Assembly (NCBI GenBank): GCA_964528575.1
Contig: CAZGTQ010000412.1
Location: 1-49,310 of the forward strand
Direction: 5' to 3'
Source of the DNA: CAZGTQ01 sp964528575
GTDB lineage: Bacteria; Planctomycetota; UBA1135; GCA-002686595
Length of the DNA: 49,310 bases
Translations under genes and position numbers: made by a program
The notes under the pieces: generated by a model
What the model was told of the DNA's origin: nothing
Database searches by the model: none
What the model saw: only the letters and a program-made list of their open reading frames with translations
Shown: in pieces, positions 41,036-48,744 of the stretch
Position numbering within the stretch: the stretch's first letter is position 1
How the letters are laid out: each line of letters starts with the position of its first letter

Positions 41036-42448
41036 CTAGGCGACGAGCCCCATCTGGCGCCACAGCTTCATCTTGTTCGAGAGCGTGCGCGCGGTGACGC
41101 CGAGCCGCCGCGCGGCCTCGGTCTTGTTGCCGCCGGTGCAGTCGAGCGTCGCGAGGATCGCCTCGCGCTCGATGTCCGCCAAGCGGTGGTTGGCGAGCAT
41201 CGCCGCGAAGTCGGCCAGGTTCGAGCGCTGATTGCGGCCCGCGACGACGCTGAACGCCGGCTTGCCGTCCGGGGCGTGGATCGCCGCGCCGAACGTCAGG
41301 TGCTCGGAGCGGATCGTGTCGCCCTGGAGCAGCACGACGGCGCGCTGGACGACGTTCTCGAGCTCGCGCACGTTGCCCGGCCACGACCACGTCATCAGCC
41401 GATCGCGCGCGTCCTGGCCGAACGTGGGCTCGGTGCGGCCGTTCTGGCGCGCGTAGTACGCCGCGAAGTGCTCCGCCAGCGGCAGCACGTCCTCGGTGCG
41501 CTCGCGCAGCGGCGCCAGCTCGATCGGCAGCACGTGCAGGCGGTAGTAGAGATCCTCGCGGAAGCGGCCGGCCGACACCTCGTCGGGCAGGCTGCGGTTC
41601 GTCGTCGCGACCACGCGCACGTCGACCCGCAGAGTCGTCGTTCCGCCGACGCGCTCGAACTCCTCCTCCTCGAGCACGCGCAGCAGCTTGGCCTGGACCG
41701 CGGGCGAGATCTCACCGATCTCGTCGAGCAGGAGCGTGCCCGCGTGCGCGAGCTCGAAGCGCCCTTCGCGGCTCTTGTGCGCGCCGGTGAACGCGCCGCG
41801 CTCATGGCCGAACAGCTCGGACTCGAGCAACTGCTCGGGCAGCGCCGCGCAGTTGACGCGGATGAACGGTCCCTCGCGGCGCGGGCTGTTCTGGTGGATG
41901 AAGTGCGCGATGCGCTCCTTGCCCGTCCCGCTCTCGCCCGTGATCAGCACCGTGCCCTTCGACGCGGAGATCCGGGACGCCGAGCGCAGCGTGTCGAGCA
42001 TCGACTGGCTGCGTGCGATCAGCTCCGGCCCGCCCGCGGCGCCGACCTCCGAGCGCAGGTACTCGTTCTCCGCCTCGAGGCGCCGCGTGCGGTCGATCCG
42101 GCGGATCGTCAGCTCGAGCGTCTCGGGCGTGCACGGCTTGACGAGCAGGTCGACCGCGCCGTGCTTCATCGCGTCGACGGCGGCCTCGACCGTGCCGTGC
42201 GCCGTGATCAGGACCGACGGAAGACCGGGACACGCGCGCGCGAGCTCGCGGATGAACTCGATGCCGTCCATCTGCGGCATGCGCAGATCGGTGAACACCA
42301 GGTCGAAGTGCTTCGTCCGCGCACGCTCGAGCCCCTGGGCGCCGCCCGCGACCGCCTCGGTGTCGAAGCCGAGCGCCTTGACCGCCTCGCTCAAGAACTC
42401 GCGGGACAGGGGATCGTCGTCGACGATGAGTACACGTTGGATCGCCAT
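41036..42448 (-). CDS. NtrC-family sigma-54 response regulator (FlrC/FleR-like)
   Basis: The 470-residue protein has a receiver domain (Asp54 in VFTDLRMP, Lys104 in LLVKPC, acidic triad VDDDP), a sigma-54 AAA+ domain with Walker A GESGTGKE (171-178) and the GAFTGA loop at 218-223, and a Fis-type DNA-binding tail (NKTEAARRLGVTARTLSNKM). All activation residues are present, so it should be a phosphorylation-dependent enhancer-binding activator. Directly upstream lies a soluble histidine kinase, and flgB follows. This matches the FlrB/FlrC or FleS/FleR pair that activates mid-level flagellar genes. Confidence 0.92.
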   Translation of the reverse strand: MAIQRVLIVDDDPLSREFLSEAVKALGFDTEAVAGGAQGLERARTKHFDLVFTDLRMPQMDGIEFIRELARACPGLPSVLITAHGTVEAAVDAMKHGAVDLLVKPCTPETLELTIRRIDRTRRLEAENEYLRSEVGAAGGPELIARSQSMLDTLRSASRISASKGTVLITGESGTGKERIAHFIHQNSPRREGPFIRVNCAALPEQLLESELFGHERGAFTGAHKSREGRFELAHAGTLLLDEIGEISPAVQAKLLRVLEEEEFERVGGTTTLRVDVRVVATTNRSLPDEVSAGRFREDLYYRLHVLPIELAPLRERTEDVLPLAEHFAAYYARQNGRTEPTFGQDARDRLMTWSWPGNVRELENVVQRAVVLLQGDTIRSEHLTFGAAIHAPDGKPAFSVVAGRNQRSNLADFAAMLANHRLADIEREAILATLDCTGGNKTEAARRLGVTARTLSNKMKLWRQMGLVA

Positions 42449-42476
42449 AGGGTTGGCCAGGGCGGGGTTCGCCAGA

Positions 42477-43670
42477 TCAGGTCTCGGATAGGAACGGGAA
42501 GCGGAGCGAGACGGTCGCCCCGCCGAGGGGGCCGCGCTCCGGATGGATGGTCACGGCGCCTCCGTGGAGCCGCGCGATCGCGTCGACGAGCGCGAGGCCC
42601 AGGCCGGTGCCCTCGGCGCGCGACGTGTAGAACGGGTCGAGCACGCGGCGCGCGAGCTCGGTCGGGATGCCGGGCCCGCCGTCGGAAACGGTGAGCACGA
42701 GGTCGTCGCTCTCGCGCCGCACCTGCACATCGACCGGACCGCCCTCGGGCTGAACCTGGGCGGCGTTCGCGACCAGGTTGCGCAGCGCCTGGCGGAGCTT
42801 CTGGCGGTCGCCGCGAAAGCGCGGCGCGTCGACGGACGTCGTCACGCGCCAGCGCGCATCGCTCGCGCCGCTCTCGTCCGCCGGAAGCGCCGCGCGCACC
42901 GCGTCGCGGGCGAGCTCGGCGGGATCGACGAGCTCGAGCGCGAGCTTCTCGGGCGCGGCGAGCGTCAGCATGCTGGCGACGATCGCGCTCGCCTCGTCCG
43001 CGCCCTCGACGATGCGCCGCGCCCAACGCCGCGCCTTGCCCTCGGGCAGCTCGCGCACGAGCAGCGCCGCAAAGCCCCCGACCGCGTGCAGCGGGTTGCG
43101 GATCTCGTGCGCGATCCCGCCGGCCATCGTGCCGAGCGCGCTCATCTTGTCGAGCGCGTGGATGCGCTCGAACAGCGCGGTGATCTCGGTGCGGTCGTCG
43201 AGGATCTCGACCGAGCCGGTCGGTCGGCCGTCGCAGTCGAGCACCGTCGCGTAGCGCGATCCGAGCACGAGCCGCGCGCCGTCGGGCCGCGTCAGCTCGC
43301 GCGGCTCGCCCCGCGCGTCCTCGCCCTCGAGCGCGGGGTGCTCCGTGCGCCCCGCGAGCTCCGTCGCCTCGCAGCCGAGGATCGCGAGCGCGGCGTCGTT
43401 CGCCGAGACGATGCGCCCGTGCGCGTCGCGCTCGACGACGCCGGTCGGCAGCGCCGAGAGCAGCGCCTCGAGATGGCGCTTGGTCGCGTCGAGCTCGCGC
43501 ACCGTCTCGTCCAGCTCGCGTACCTTGTGCTCGAGCTCGGCGTTCGCGAGGCACAGCTCGTGCTCGACGCGCTCGGCGCGCTCGGCGAGACGCTCGTAGC
43601 TCCCGACGAGGCTCGCGCCGATGCGCGCGAGCTCGTGGACCGCGTCCTCGACTCCGAGCGCCTGCGTCAC
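42477..43670 (-). CDS. Soluble PAS histidine kinase (FlrB/FleS-like)
   Basis: The 397-residue protein has no transmembrane helix. It contains an N-terminal coiled coil (SYERLAERAERVEHELCLAN), a PAS domain (LLSALPTGVVERDAHGRIVS, SANDAALAILGCEA), the dimerisation box with phosphoacceptor His188 in GGIAHEIRNPL and a HATPase domain with LVANAAQVQ, DGGPGIPTE and GTGLGLALVDA. It is intact and cytosolic like FlrB and FleS. It is coupled to the TPR gene upstream by a GTGA overlap (43667-43670) and should phosphorylate the sigma-54 regulator that follows 28 bases later. Confidence 0.92.
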   Translation of the reverse strand: MTQALGVEDAVHELARIGASLVGSYERLAERAERVEHELCLANAELEHKVRELDETVRELDATKRHLEALLSALPTGVVERDAHGRIVSANDAALAILGCEATELAGRTEHPALEGEDARGEPRELTRPDGARLVLGSRYATVLDCDGRPTGSVEILDDRTEITALFERIHALDKMSALGTMAGGIAHEIRNPLHAVGGFAALLVRELPEGKARRWARRIVEGADEASAIVASMLTLAAPEKLALELVDPAELARDAVRAALPADESGASDARWRVTTSVDAPRFRGDRQKLRQALRNLVANAAQVQPEGGPVDVQVRRESDDLVLTVSDGGPGIPTELARRVLDPFYTSRAEGTGLGLALVDAIARLHGGAVTIHPERGPLGGATVSLRFPFLSET

Positions 43671-44572
43671 CGGCCGCCCTCCGCGCGCCGGAACTGGCGG
43701 CGCCAGGTCAGGAACTCGAGGTCCGTGCGCGCGCGGTCGACCTCGGTGCTCCCGCCGCCGACCTCGATCACGCGGCCGTAGAGCCGCGCGGCCTCGTCGA
43801 GCGTGCCGAGCTTCTCGTGGCAGCGCGCGAGCCAGTAGAGCGTCTGCGCCGAGCCCGCGATCGGCTCGAGCAGCGCGATGCCCTCGGCGTAGCGGCCCGC
43901 GCGGTAGCAGGCCTGCGCCTGGAGCAGCGGGTCGGCGGTGGTCGCGGTCGGCGCGGCCGCGCGCGGGGCGGGGCCTGCGCCTCGCGTCGGGTCGACGGCG
44001 TCGGCCGACCGCGGCGGGGGAGCGGAGGAGCGCGAGACCGCGCCCGCGCCCGCATCCGCGTCCGCTTGCGCGCGCCGCGCTGCGCTCGCCGCGCGCTCGC
44101 TCGAGCCCGGCGCCGGAGCGCCCGCCGGCGTCGCTCGCACGCGCGGCGTCGAGCCGGGACCGATGCCCGCGAGCAGCTCGCGCAGCGACGCATCGAGCCC
44201 GTGCGTGAACCCGCCGGAGCCCGGCGCTCCGTGCGCGCTGTCGTGCGCACCGCGCGTGGCCGCCGCGCCCGCGCCGGTCTCGAGCAGCTCGAACCGCAGC
44301 TCGAGCAGGCTCAGCTCGTCGCGCAAGCGGCCGAGCGTGCCGTCGCGCTCGCGCTCGTCGGCGAGCGGCGGCTCGGTCAGCGCGCGCACCGCCGCGACGG
44401 CGCCCGTGTCGCCCGCCGTGGCCCGTTGCTCGATGCCCGCGAGCACCTCGAGCGCGCGCACAGTCTCGTCGAGCGCGGCGCGCAGCGTGTCCGCCTCGCC
44501 GCCGCCCGTCGCGGCCGGCACGACGAAGAGCGCCGCGGCGAGCGTCGTGACGATCGGAGTGAAGCGCATCAT
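43667..44572 (-). CDS. Exported TPR-repeat protein in flagellar regulatory cluster
   Basis: The 301-residue protein has a signal peptide (MMRFTPIVTTLAAALFVVPA), a helical region with LRDELSLLELRFELLETGAG, a Ser/Pro/Ala-rich low-complexity linker and a C-terminal pair of TPR-like motifs (QAQACYRAGRYAEGIALLEP, TLYWLARCHEKLGTLDEAAR, LYGRVIEVGGGSTEVDRART). It overlaps the neighbouring TPR gene (ATGA at 44569-44572). A periplasmic scaffold or assembly role is likely, but which partner it binds is unknown. It could also belong to a separate envelope process. Confidence 0.78.
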   Translation of the reverse strand: MMRFTPIVTTLAAALFVVPAATGGGEADTLRAALDETVRALEVLAGIEQRATAGDTGAVAAVRALTEPPLADERERDGTLGRLRDELSLLELRFELLETGAGAAATRGAHDSAHGAPGSGGFTHGLDASLRELLAGIGPGSTPRVRATPAGAPAPGSSERAASAARRAQADADAGAGAVSRSSAPPPRSADAVDPTRGAGPAPRAAAPTATTADPLLQAQACYRAGRYAEGIALLEPIAGSAQTLYWLARCHEKLGTLDEAARLYGRVIEVGGGSTEVDRARTDLEFLTWRRQFRRAEGGR

Positions 44573-46095
44573 CGGTACACGCCTCCGTACGCCTCGACGG
44601 CGTCGTCGAAGCGCTCGTGCTTCTCGTAGAGGCCCGCCGCGACGACATCGAGGCGACTGCGGTTCTCCGGGCGCTCGAGCGTCGGGCGCTTCGAGCGCAG
44701 GAGCTCGATCGCGGGCTCGAGCCCGGACACGTGCTCGAGGATCAGCGCGCGCACGCGGTACACGCGCGCCGTCGCGTCGTCGTCGAGCTGGTCGCGCTGC
44801 GCGAAGAGGCTCTCGAGCGCGCGCGCGGCCTCGTCGAAGCGATCCTCCTCGACGCAGCGCTCGGCGTGCCGCAGCCGCTGGAGCGGGTCGAGCGCGCTGG
44901 GCGCCATGTCGCCGAGCATGCCGAGCCGGCGCTTCGCCTCGGTCGTGAACGGCTCGAGTCGCTCGCCGAGCTCCCACGCCCGCGCCTGCTCGGCGAGCAT
45001 GAGCACACGCACCTCGTCCTCGGCCTCGAGCGCGAGCCGCGCGGCGGCCTCGAGCGCCCGCGCGCGCTCCGTGCCGTCGACGCGGCGCGCGTAGATCAGC
45101 CAGCTCGTGCCCGCCTCGGCGAGCATGTCGAGCCCTTCGAACGCGCTCGCGCGCAGCGCGAACGAGTCGTCGCGCTGGTCGGTCCGCATCCCGCGCCGGT
45201 CGACCTCGTCGAGCACCGAGAGCGCCTCGACGTGCTCGCCGAGCCCGACCAGGGCGCGCGCGCGCTCGAACAGACGGTCGCGCGCCTCGGTGCGGTCGCG
45301 CGAGGGGTGCTCGTTGTCGGCGGCCGCGATCATGCTGAGCGCGAGCTGCCAGTCCTGCATCGCGTTCGTCGCGCGGATCATCCCCATCCACGCGTCGCTC
45401 TGATGCTCGTGCGCGACGTCGAGGTTGGCGAGCTCCTTGAACTGCTCGCGCGCCTGCGCGTACAGACCCATGCGCTCGAGCGTCTGCGCCGTCGCGAGCA
45501 TCGCGCGCGGCACGAGCGGCGACGTCCCGTAGCTCTCGAGCACGTGCTCGTAGTGGCCGAGCGCGGCGCCGAGGTTGCCGCGTCGCTCCTCGATGCGGCC
45601 CTGGCTCAGGCGCGCCTGCGCGCCGAGCGGGTGCGAGGGGAACGCGGCGCCCGCCTTCAGGTACGCGACGAGCGCGAGGTCGAGCAACTGCTCGGGCTCC
45701 TGCGCTTCGAGCGCGAACGGCGCGACGACGATCGCGTGCGTGCGCACCTCCGCGCGCAGCCCGACGCCGGCGAGCACGTACTCGAGCACCTGGGCCAGGC
45801 GGCGGTTCTCGAGGTCGACGGTGACGAAGGCCGCGCGAGTCGCCGCGTCGAACCCTTCGACGTCGAGCCCGAGCGCGCCTGCGAGCGCGCCGATCACGCG
45901 GTGCACGGGCGCGCTCTCGCAGCGCACGGTGCACCACCAGACGTCGTCGGAGCGCTCGACCGAGACGACGACGTCGTCGGGCGCTGCCGGCGCGAGCCGC
46001 CCGGCCGGTGCCGGGCGCGCGGCATCGTCGCGCGCGAGCACGCTCCAGAGCGGCGCCGCGAGCGCGGCCGCGCCGAGCACGACGAGCGCCTTCAC
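44569..46095 (-). CDS. Exported protein with secretin-N-like domain and TPR repeats
   Basis: The 508-residue protein has an N-terminal signal or anchor (VVLGAAALAAPLWSVLA). Residues ~55-125 resemble an STN/secretin N-terminal domain (SAPVHRVIGALAGALGLDVE, VTVDLENRRLAQVLEYVLAG). At least five TPR-like helical pairs follow (AGAAFPSHPLGAQARLSQGR, GNLGAALGHYEHVLESYGTS, QAREQFKELANLDVAHEHQS, LVGLGEHVEALSVLDEVDRR). The GTG start overlaps the upstream stop (GTGA at 46092-46095). Proteins of this kind assemble or pilot envelope complexes. The combination inside a flagellar regulatory operon suggests a lineage-specific basal-body or sensing part. Confidence 0.8.
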   Translation of the reverse strand: MKALVVLGAAALAAPLWSVLARDDAARPAPAGRLAPAAPDDVVVSVERSDDVWWCTVRCESAPVHRVIGALAGALGLDVEGFDAATRAAFVTVDLENRRLAQVLEYVLAGVGLRAEVRTHAIVVAPFALEAQEPEQLLDLALVAYLKAGAAFPSHPLGAQARLSQGRIEERRGNLGAALGHYEHVLESYGTSPLVPRAMLATAQTLERMGLYAQAREQFKELANLDVAHEHQSDAWMGMIRATNAMQDWQLALSMIAAADNEHPSRDRTEARDRLFERARALVGLGEHVEALSVLDEVDRRGMRTDQRDDSFALRASAFEGLDMLAEAGTSWLIYARRVDGTERARALEAAARLALEAEDEVRVLMLAEQARAWELGERLEPFTTEAKRRLGMLGDMAPSALDPLQRLRHAERCVEEDRFDEAARALESLFAQRDQLDDDATARVYRVRALILEHVSGLEPAIELLRSKRPTLERPENRSRLDVVAAGLYEKHERFDDAVEAYGGVYR

Positions 46096-46874
46096 GGTTG
46101 CGCCTCCCCGAGGCGGGCGAACGCCTCGTCGCGCATCGCGTCGGCGAGCAGGAACAGCGCGCGCGCCTCCGCGTCCTCGCGCACCTCGGGCGCGAGCCGG
46201 TCGGCGATCGACAGGAGCCCGTACAGCTTGCGGCGCGCCTCGGCGAAGTCGCCGCGCCCGAGGTCGTCCTCGACGCGCTCGAACGTGCGGTAATTCTCCG
46301 GATCGGCGTGCGCGACCGGCCCGGCGATGCTCTCGAGCGTCTCGAGCTGCAGCGACGTCTCGTTGCGGATCTCCTGCGTCGTCTCGATCACGCGCTCGCC
46401 GATCGCCGCCATCGAGCGCGCGAGGTCCTTGTTCGCGCTCCACGAGTAGAGAACGACCGCGGCGTTGAGCGCGGTCAGCGCGAAGATCGCGGCGACGCCG
46501 AAGCGGCCCAGCGAGCTCCTCCCCGCGACGACGACCGTCTGGCCGGCGAACCGCGCGCCGGGCGCGGTCTGGCCGGCCTGACCGGGCGGGGACGCAGCCT
46601 GCGCTCCCGCTCCGGCGAGCTCGGCCTCCTTCTCGGCGGCGGCGACCGCGGCCGGCAGATCCTCGGGCAGGTCCTCGAGCGCGGAGAGCAGCTCGTCGAG
46701 ATCGATGTCCGAGCCCTCGGCGGCGCGCGCCGCGACGTACTCGTCGAAGTCGAAGAGGTCCTCGTCCTCGTCGAACTCGCCCTCGCGGAACGGCGCCGCG
46801 GGCGAGCGGTGCACGCCCGGCGTCGCTTGCGCCTGCGCCCCTTCCAGCTCCCGCTCCGCGTTCTCGTCGCTCAC
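46092..46874 (-). CDS. Membrane protein with acidic N-terminal half and coiled coil
   Basis: The 260-residue protein has an acidic cytoplasmic N-terminus (REGEFDEDEDLFDFDEYVAA, DIDLDELLSALEDLPEDL), a linker, one transmembrane helix (FGVAAIFALTALNAAVVLYS) and a helical periplasmic C-terminal part (SMAAIGERVIETTQEIRNET). No family is recognised. GTG at 46874 has GGAG at the right distance; a TTG at 46880 overlaps the upstream stop as TTGA and is an alternative. It is flanked by a receiver/RsbW-like gene and a secretin-N-like gene, so it may connect a cytosolic regulator with the envelope. Confidence 0.78.
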   Translation of the reverse strand: MSDENAERELEGAQAQATPGVHRSPAAPFREGEFDEDEDLFDFDEYVAARAAEGSDIDLDELLSALEDLPEDLPAAVAAAEKEAELAGAGAQAASPPGQAGQTAPGARFAGQTVVVAGRSSLGRFGVAAIFALTALNAAVVLYSWSANKDLARSMAAIGERVIETTQEIRNETSLQLETLESIAGPVAHADPENYRTFERVEDDLGRGDFAEARRKLYGLLSIADRLAPEVREDAEARALFLLADAMRDEAFARLGEAQP

Positions 46875-46876
46875 GC

Positions 46877-47893
46877 TCAACTCCAGAGGGCGGTCTGAGC
46901 GGTCTGGGCGGACGTGCGAACCGCGAGCATGCGGCCGATGCAGACCGCGAGCGCGGGCGAGATGCCGAACAGGTCGGCGCTCTGGCCCGTGCACGCGGCG
47001 TGCAGCACGCGGCGGGTGGTCTCGGGGTCGAGGAAGTCGCGGTCGGACAGGTCGATCCCGGTGTCCTCGTCGAACAGGACGGGCGGGAACTCGAACGTGA
47101 GCACGATCTCGGAGCCGCGCGGGCGCCGCTCGAAGCGCAGATCCTCGGCGAGCGCGGCCGCGCGCGCGAGGCCGCCGCAGCGGTCCGCGCTCGGCGCTCC
47201 GCCGGGCAGCGCCGCGGCCGTGCTCTCGAGCTGCGCCGCGACCGCGTCGAAGCCGCGGCCGTCGTCGGCGATCGCGACGACGAGGCGCTCGCCGTCCGCG
47301 TCGACCGTCACGCGCAGCGGTCCGGGCTCGCCGGCGGCGTACCCGTGGCGGCACGCGTTGTCGAGGATCTCGGCGCAGGCGGACGCGATGCGCGCGCGGC
47401 CGGTCGGGCCGACGCCGGCGCGCAGCGCGAAGGCGGCGACGTCGCGCACGGCGCGCGCGGTGCCGTCCCCGTCGGCGGAGTACGCGCGCTCGAAGCGCAG
47501 CAGCGAGTCGCGCGCCGGCGCGGCGGCCGGGCCCGGCGCCTCCTCGACGCGCGCGACGATCTCGTCGAGCGCGAACGGGACCGGCACGAGGTCCGCGGCA
47601 CCCAGGCGCATCGCGCGGCGGCAGTCGGCGAGGCTCGGCATCGCGGTGAGCAGGACGGCGTGCGGGCGCTCGCCGCGCTCGCGGTACGCGCCGAGCAGCT
47701 CGAGGCCCGAGGGGCCCGGCAGCTCGACGTCGCAGACGAGCGCTTCGGGCGCGCGCAAGGCGAGCGCCTCCGCCGCGTCGCGGGCGACGAGGACGTCGTG
47801 GCCGCGGCGGCGCAGCGCGTCGCCCAGCTCGGCGGCCAAGTCGGCGTCCGCGGCGACGACGAGCACGCGCAGCGTTCGCGCGGGCGCGTTCAC
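46877..47893 (-). CDS. Degenerate receiver fused to RsbW-like serine/threonine ATPase domain
   Basis: The 338-residue protein has two domains. The N-terminal receiver (RTLRVLVVAADADLAAELGD) keeps Asp55 and Thr83, but the acidic pair is Ala14-Ala15 and the catalytic Lys position is Val105 (LVPVPF), so normal phosphorylation is doubtful. The C-terminal domain has an anti-sigma-type HATPase: ACAEILDNACRHGYAAGEPG (Asn179 box) and VAIADDGRGFDAV (G1 box). It looks like an RsbW/SpoIIAB-type kinase that binds a sigma factor or anti-sigma antagonist. No antagonist gene is visible in the window. The start is a GTG overlapping the upstream stop. Confidence 0.83.
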   Translation of the reverse strand: MNAPARTLRVLVVAADADLAAELGDALRRRGHDVLVARDAAEALALRAPEALVCDVELPGPSGLELLGAYRERGERPHAVLLTAMPSLADCRRAMRLGAADLVPVPFALDEIVARVEEAPGPAAAPARDSLLRFERAYSADGDGTARAVRDVAAFALRAGVGPTGRARIASACAEILDNACRHGYAAGEPGPLRVTVDADGERLVVAIADDGRGFDAVAAQLESTAAALPGGAPSADRCGGLARAAALAEDLRFERRPRGSEIVLTFEFPPVLFDEDTGIDLSDRDFLDPETTRRVLHAACTGQSADLFGISPALAVCIGRMLAVRTSAQTAQTALWS

Positions 47894-48576
47894 GCGACAC
47901 CTCGGGTGGCCGCAGGGACGTGGACGACGTAGCGCGTGTCGCCGCGCACGGAGCGGCGCACGTCGAGGCTGCCGCCCATGCGATCGACGTCGCGGCGCGC
48001 GAGCACGAGCGCGAGCGGGTCGGGCCGGCGGCGCGCCGCGCGCGCTCCCGGGCCGACGGGCGCGTGGCCGACGACGACGAACGCGGCGGTGTCATCGTCG
48101 CGCCGGGCCCCGCCGTCGTCCTCGTCGTCGTCGCGGGTGCGCACGAGCACGTCGCTCGCGCCGCGCGCGAACAGGTCGAGCGCGAGCCGCGCGACGCACA
48201 GGCTGAGCAGCGGGCCGTCGATCTCGAGCTCGTGGCACGCGTCGCAGGCGACCCAGACGCGGCCGCGGACGTCGGGCGGGAGCAGCTCGCGCGCTCCGCG
48301 GACGATCTCGCGCGTCCCGCACGCGAGCGGCATCGGCGGCCGCGGCGTCGCGAGGTCGACGAGCTCCTCGACGCTGTGCGAGAGCCGCACGACCTCGGCG
48401 AGGGCGCCGCGCAGGATCCGCCCGCGCGGGTCGCCGCCGTCGTACTCGGCGGCGAGTGACTCGATCGTCGCGCGCAGGGCGGCGAGCGGCGTTCCGACGA
48501 GCGACGTCAGCGCCGGGCCGAGCTGGGCGTTCGGTTCGGGGAGGAGGTCGCGGGGCAGCGTTTCGTCGACGCGCAT
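47890..48576 (-). CDS. Degenerate histidine-kinase-like protein
   Basis: The 228-residue protein resembles the dimerisation and ATPase regions of a histidine kinase, but key residues are lost. Where the H-box should read H-E-x-R-T-P-L the sequence is SLVGTPLAAL, with Ser25 in place of the phosphoacceptor His. The N-box region (LSLCVARLALDLFARGA) lacks the Asn, while the G2-like end LVLARRDVDRMGGSLDVRRS remains. It should not act as a normal kinase. It may be a pseudokinase scaffold that controls the receiver/ATPase protein it is coupled to (GTGA at 47890-47893). Confidence 0.75.
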   Translation of the reverse strand: MRVDETLPRDLLPEPNAQLGPALTSLVGTPLAALRATIESLAAEYDGGDPRGRILRGALAEVVRLSHSVEELVDLATPRPPMPLACGTREIVRGARELLPPDVRGRVWVACDACHELEIDGPLLSLCVARLALDLFARGASDVLVRTRDDDEDDGGARRDDDTAAFVVVGHAPVGPGARAARRRPDPLALVLARRDVDRMGGSLDVRRSVRGDTRYVVHVPAATRGVA

Positions 48577-48602
48577 GGCGGTGGGGAGGACCGCGGTGAC
48601 GG

Positions 48603-48618
48603 AGCACGGGCGGTGCCA
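48603..48618 (-). promoter_or_regulatory. Sigma-54 promoter upstream of the flagellar regulatory operon
   Basis: On the minus strand this reads TGGCACCGCCCGTGCT. It matches the -24/-12 consensus TGGCACGNNNNTTGCW at all but two positions, with the invariant GG and GC at the correct 10-base spacing. The transcription start would be about 48591, leaving a ~15-base leader before the ATG at 48576. It faces the run that begins with the degenerate kinase gene. Confidence 0.7.
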
Positions 48619-48620
48619 GG

Positions 48621-48640
48621 CGGTTTGTCGGACGAAACCG
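48621..48640. promoter_or_regulatory. Inverted repeat directly upstream of the sigma-54 promoter
   Basis: CGGTTT and AAACCG flank eight bases (48621-48626 and 48635-48640), ending two bases beyond the -24 element. It could bind a regulator. It is closer to the promoter than a typical enhancer site, so a repressor or a transcript hairpin from the gene to the right are alternatives. Confidence 0.45.
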
Positions 48641-48744
48641 CTTCCGAGCTTGAAGGGACGGAGCGGTCGGACGGAGCTTTTTTCGCCCCGGGCGCCCCGG
48701 CGGGAACGCGCTTCCGCATCCCCCGCCGCGCGCGCCGTCGAGAA

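Larger units (their letters stand above)
48577..48744. other. Intergenic regulatory region before the flagellar regulatory run
   Basis: This 168-base gap contains the sigma-54 promoter, the CGGTTT/AAACCG inverted repeat and a seven-base T-run on the plus strand near 48680 followed by the G+C-rich palindrome CCGGGCGCCCCGG. There is no ORF of note. Confidence 0.65.

Noticed and set aside
41054..41070. TGGCGCCAGATGGGGC on the minus strand near the start of flgB, considered as a second sigma-54 promoter.
   Set aside because: The spacing between the GG and the GC is off by one or more bases and the -12 half is wrong, so it does not meet the strict sigma-54 spacing.
48679..48705. A T-run followed by the CCGGGCGCCCCGG palindrome, considered as an intrinsic terminator for the sigma-54 activator gene.
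   Set aside because: For the leftward gene the run reads as A after the hairpin, and for a rightward transcript the T-run precedes the hairpin, so neither orientation has the needed hairpin-then-U order.
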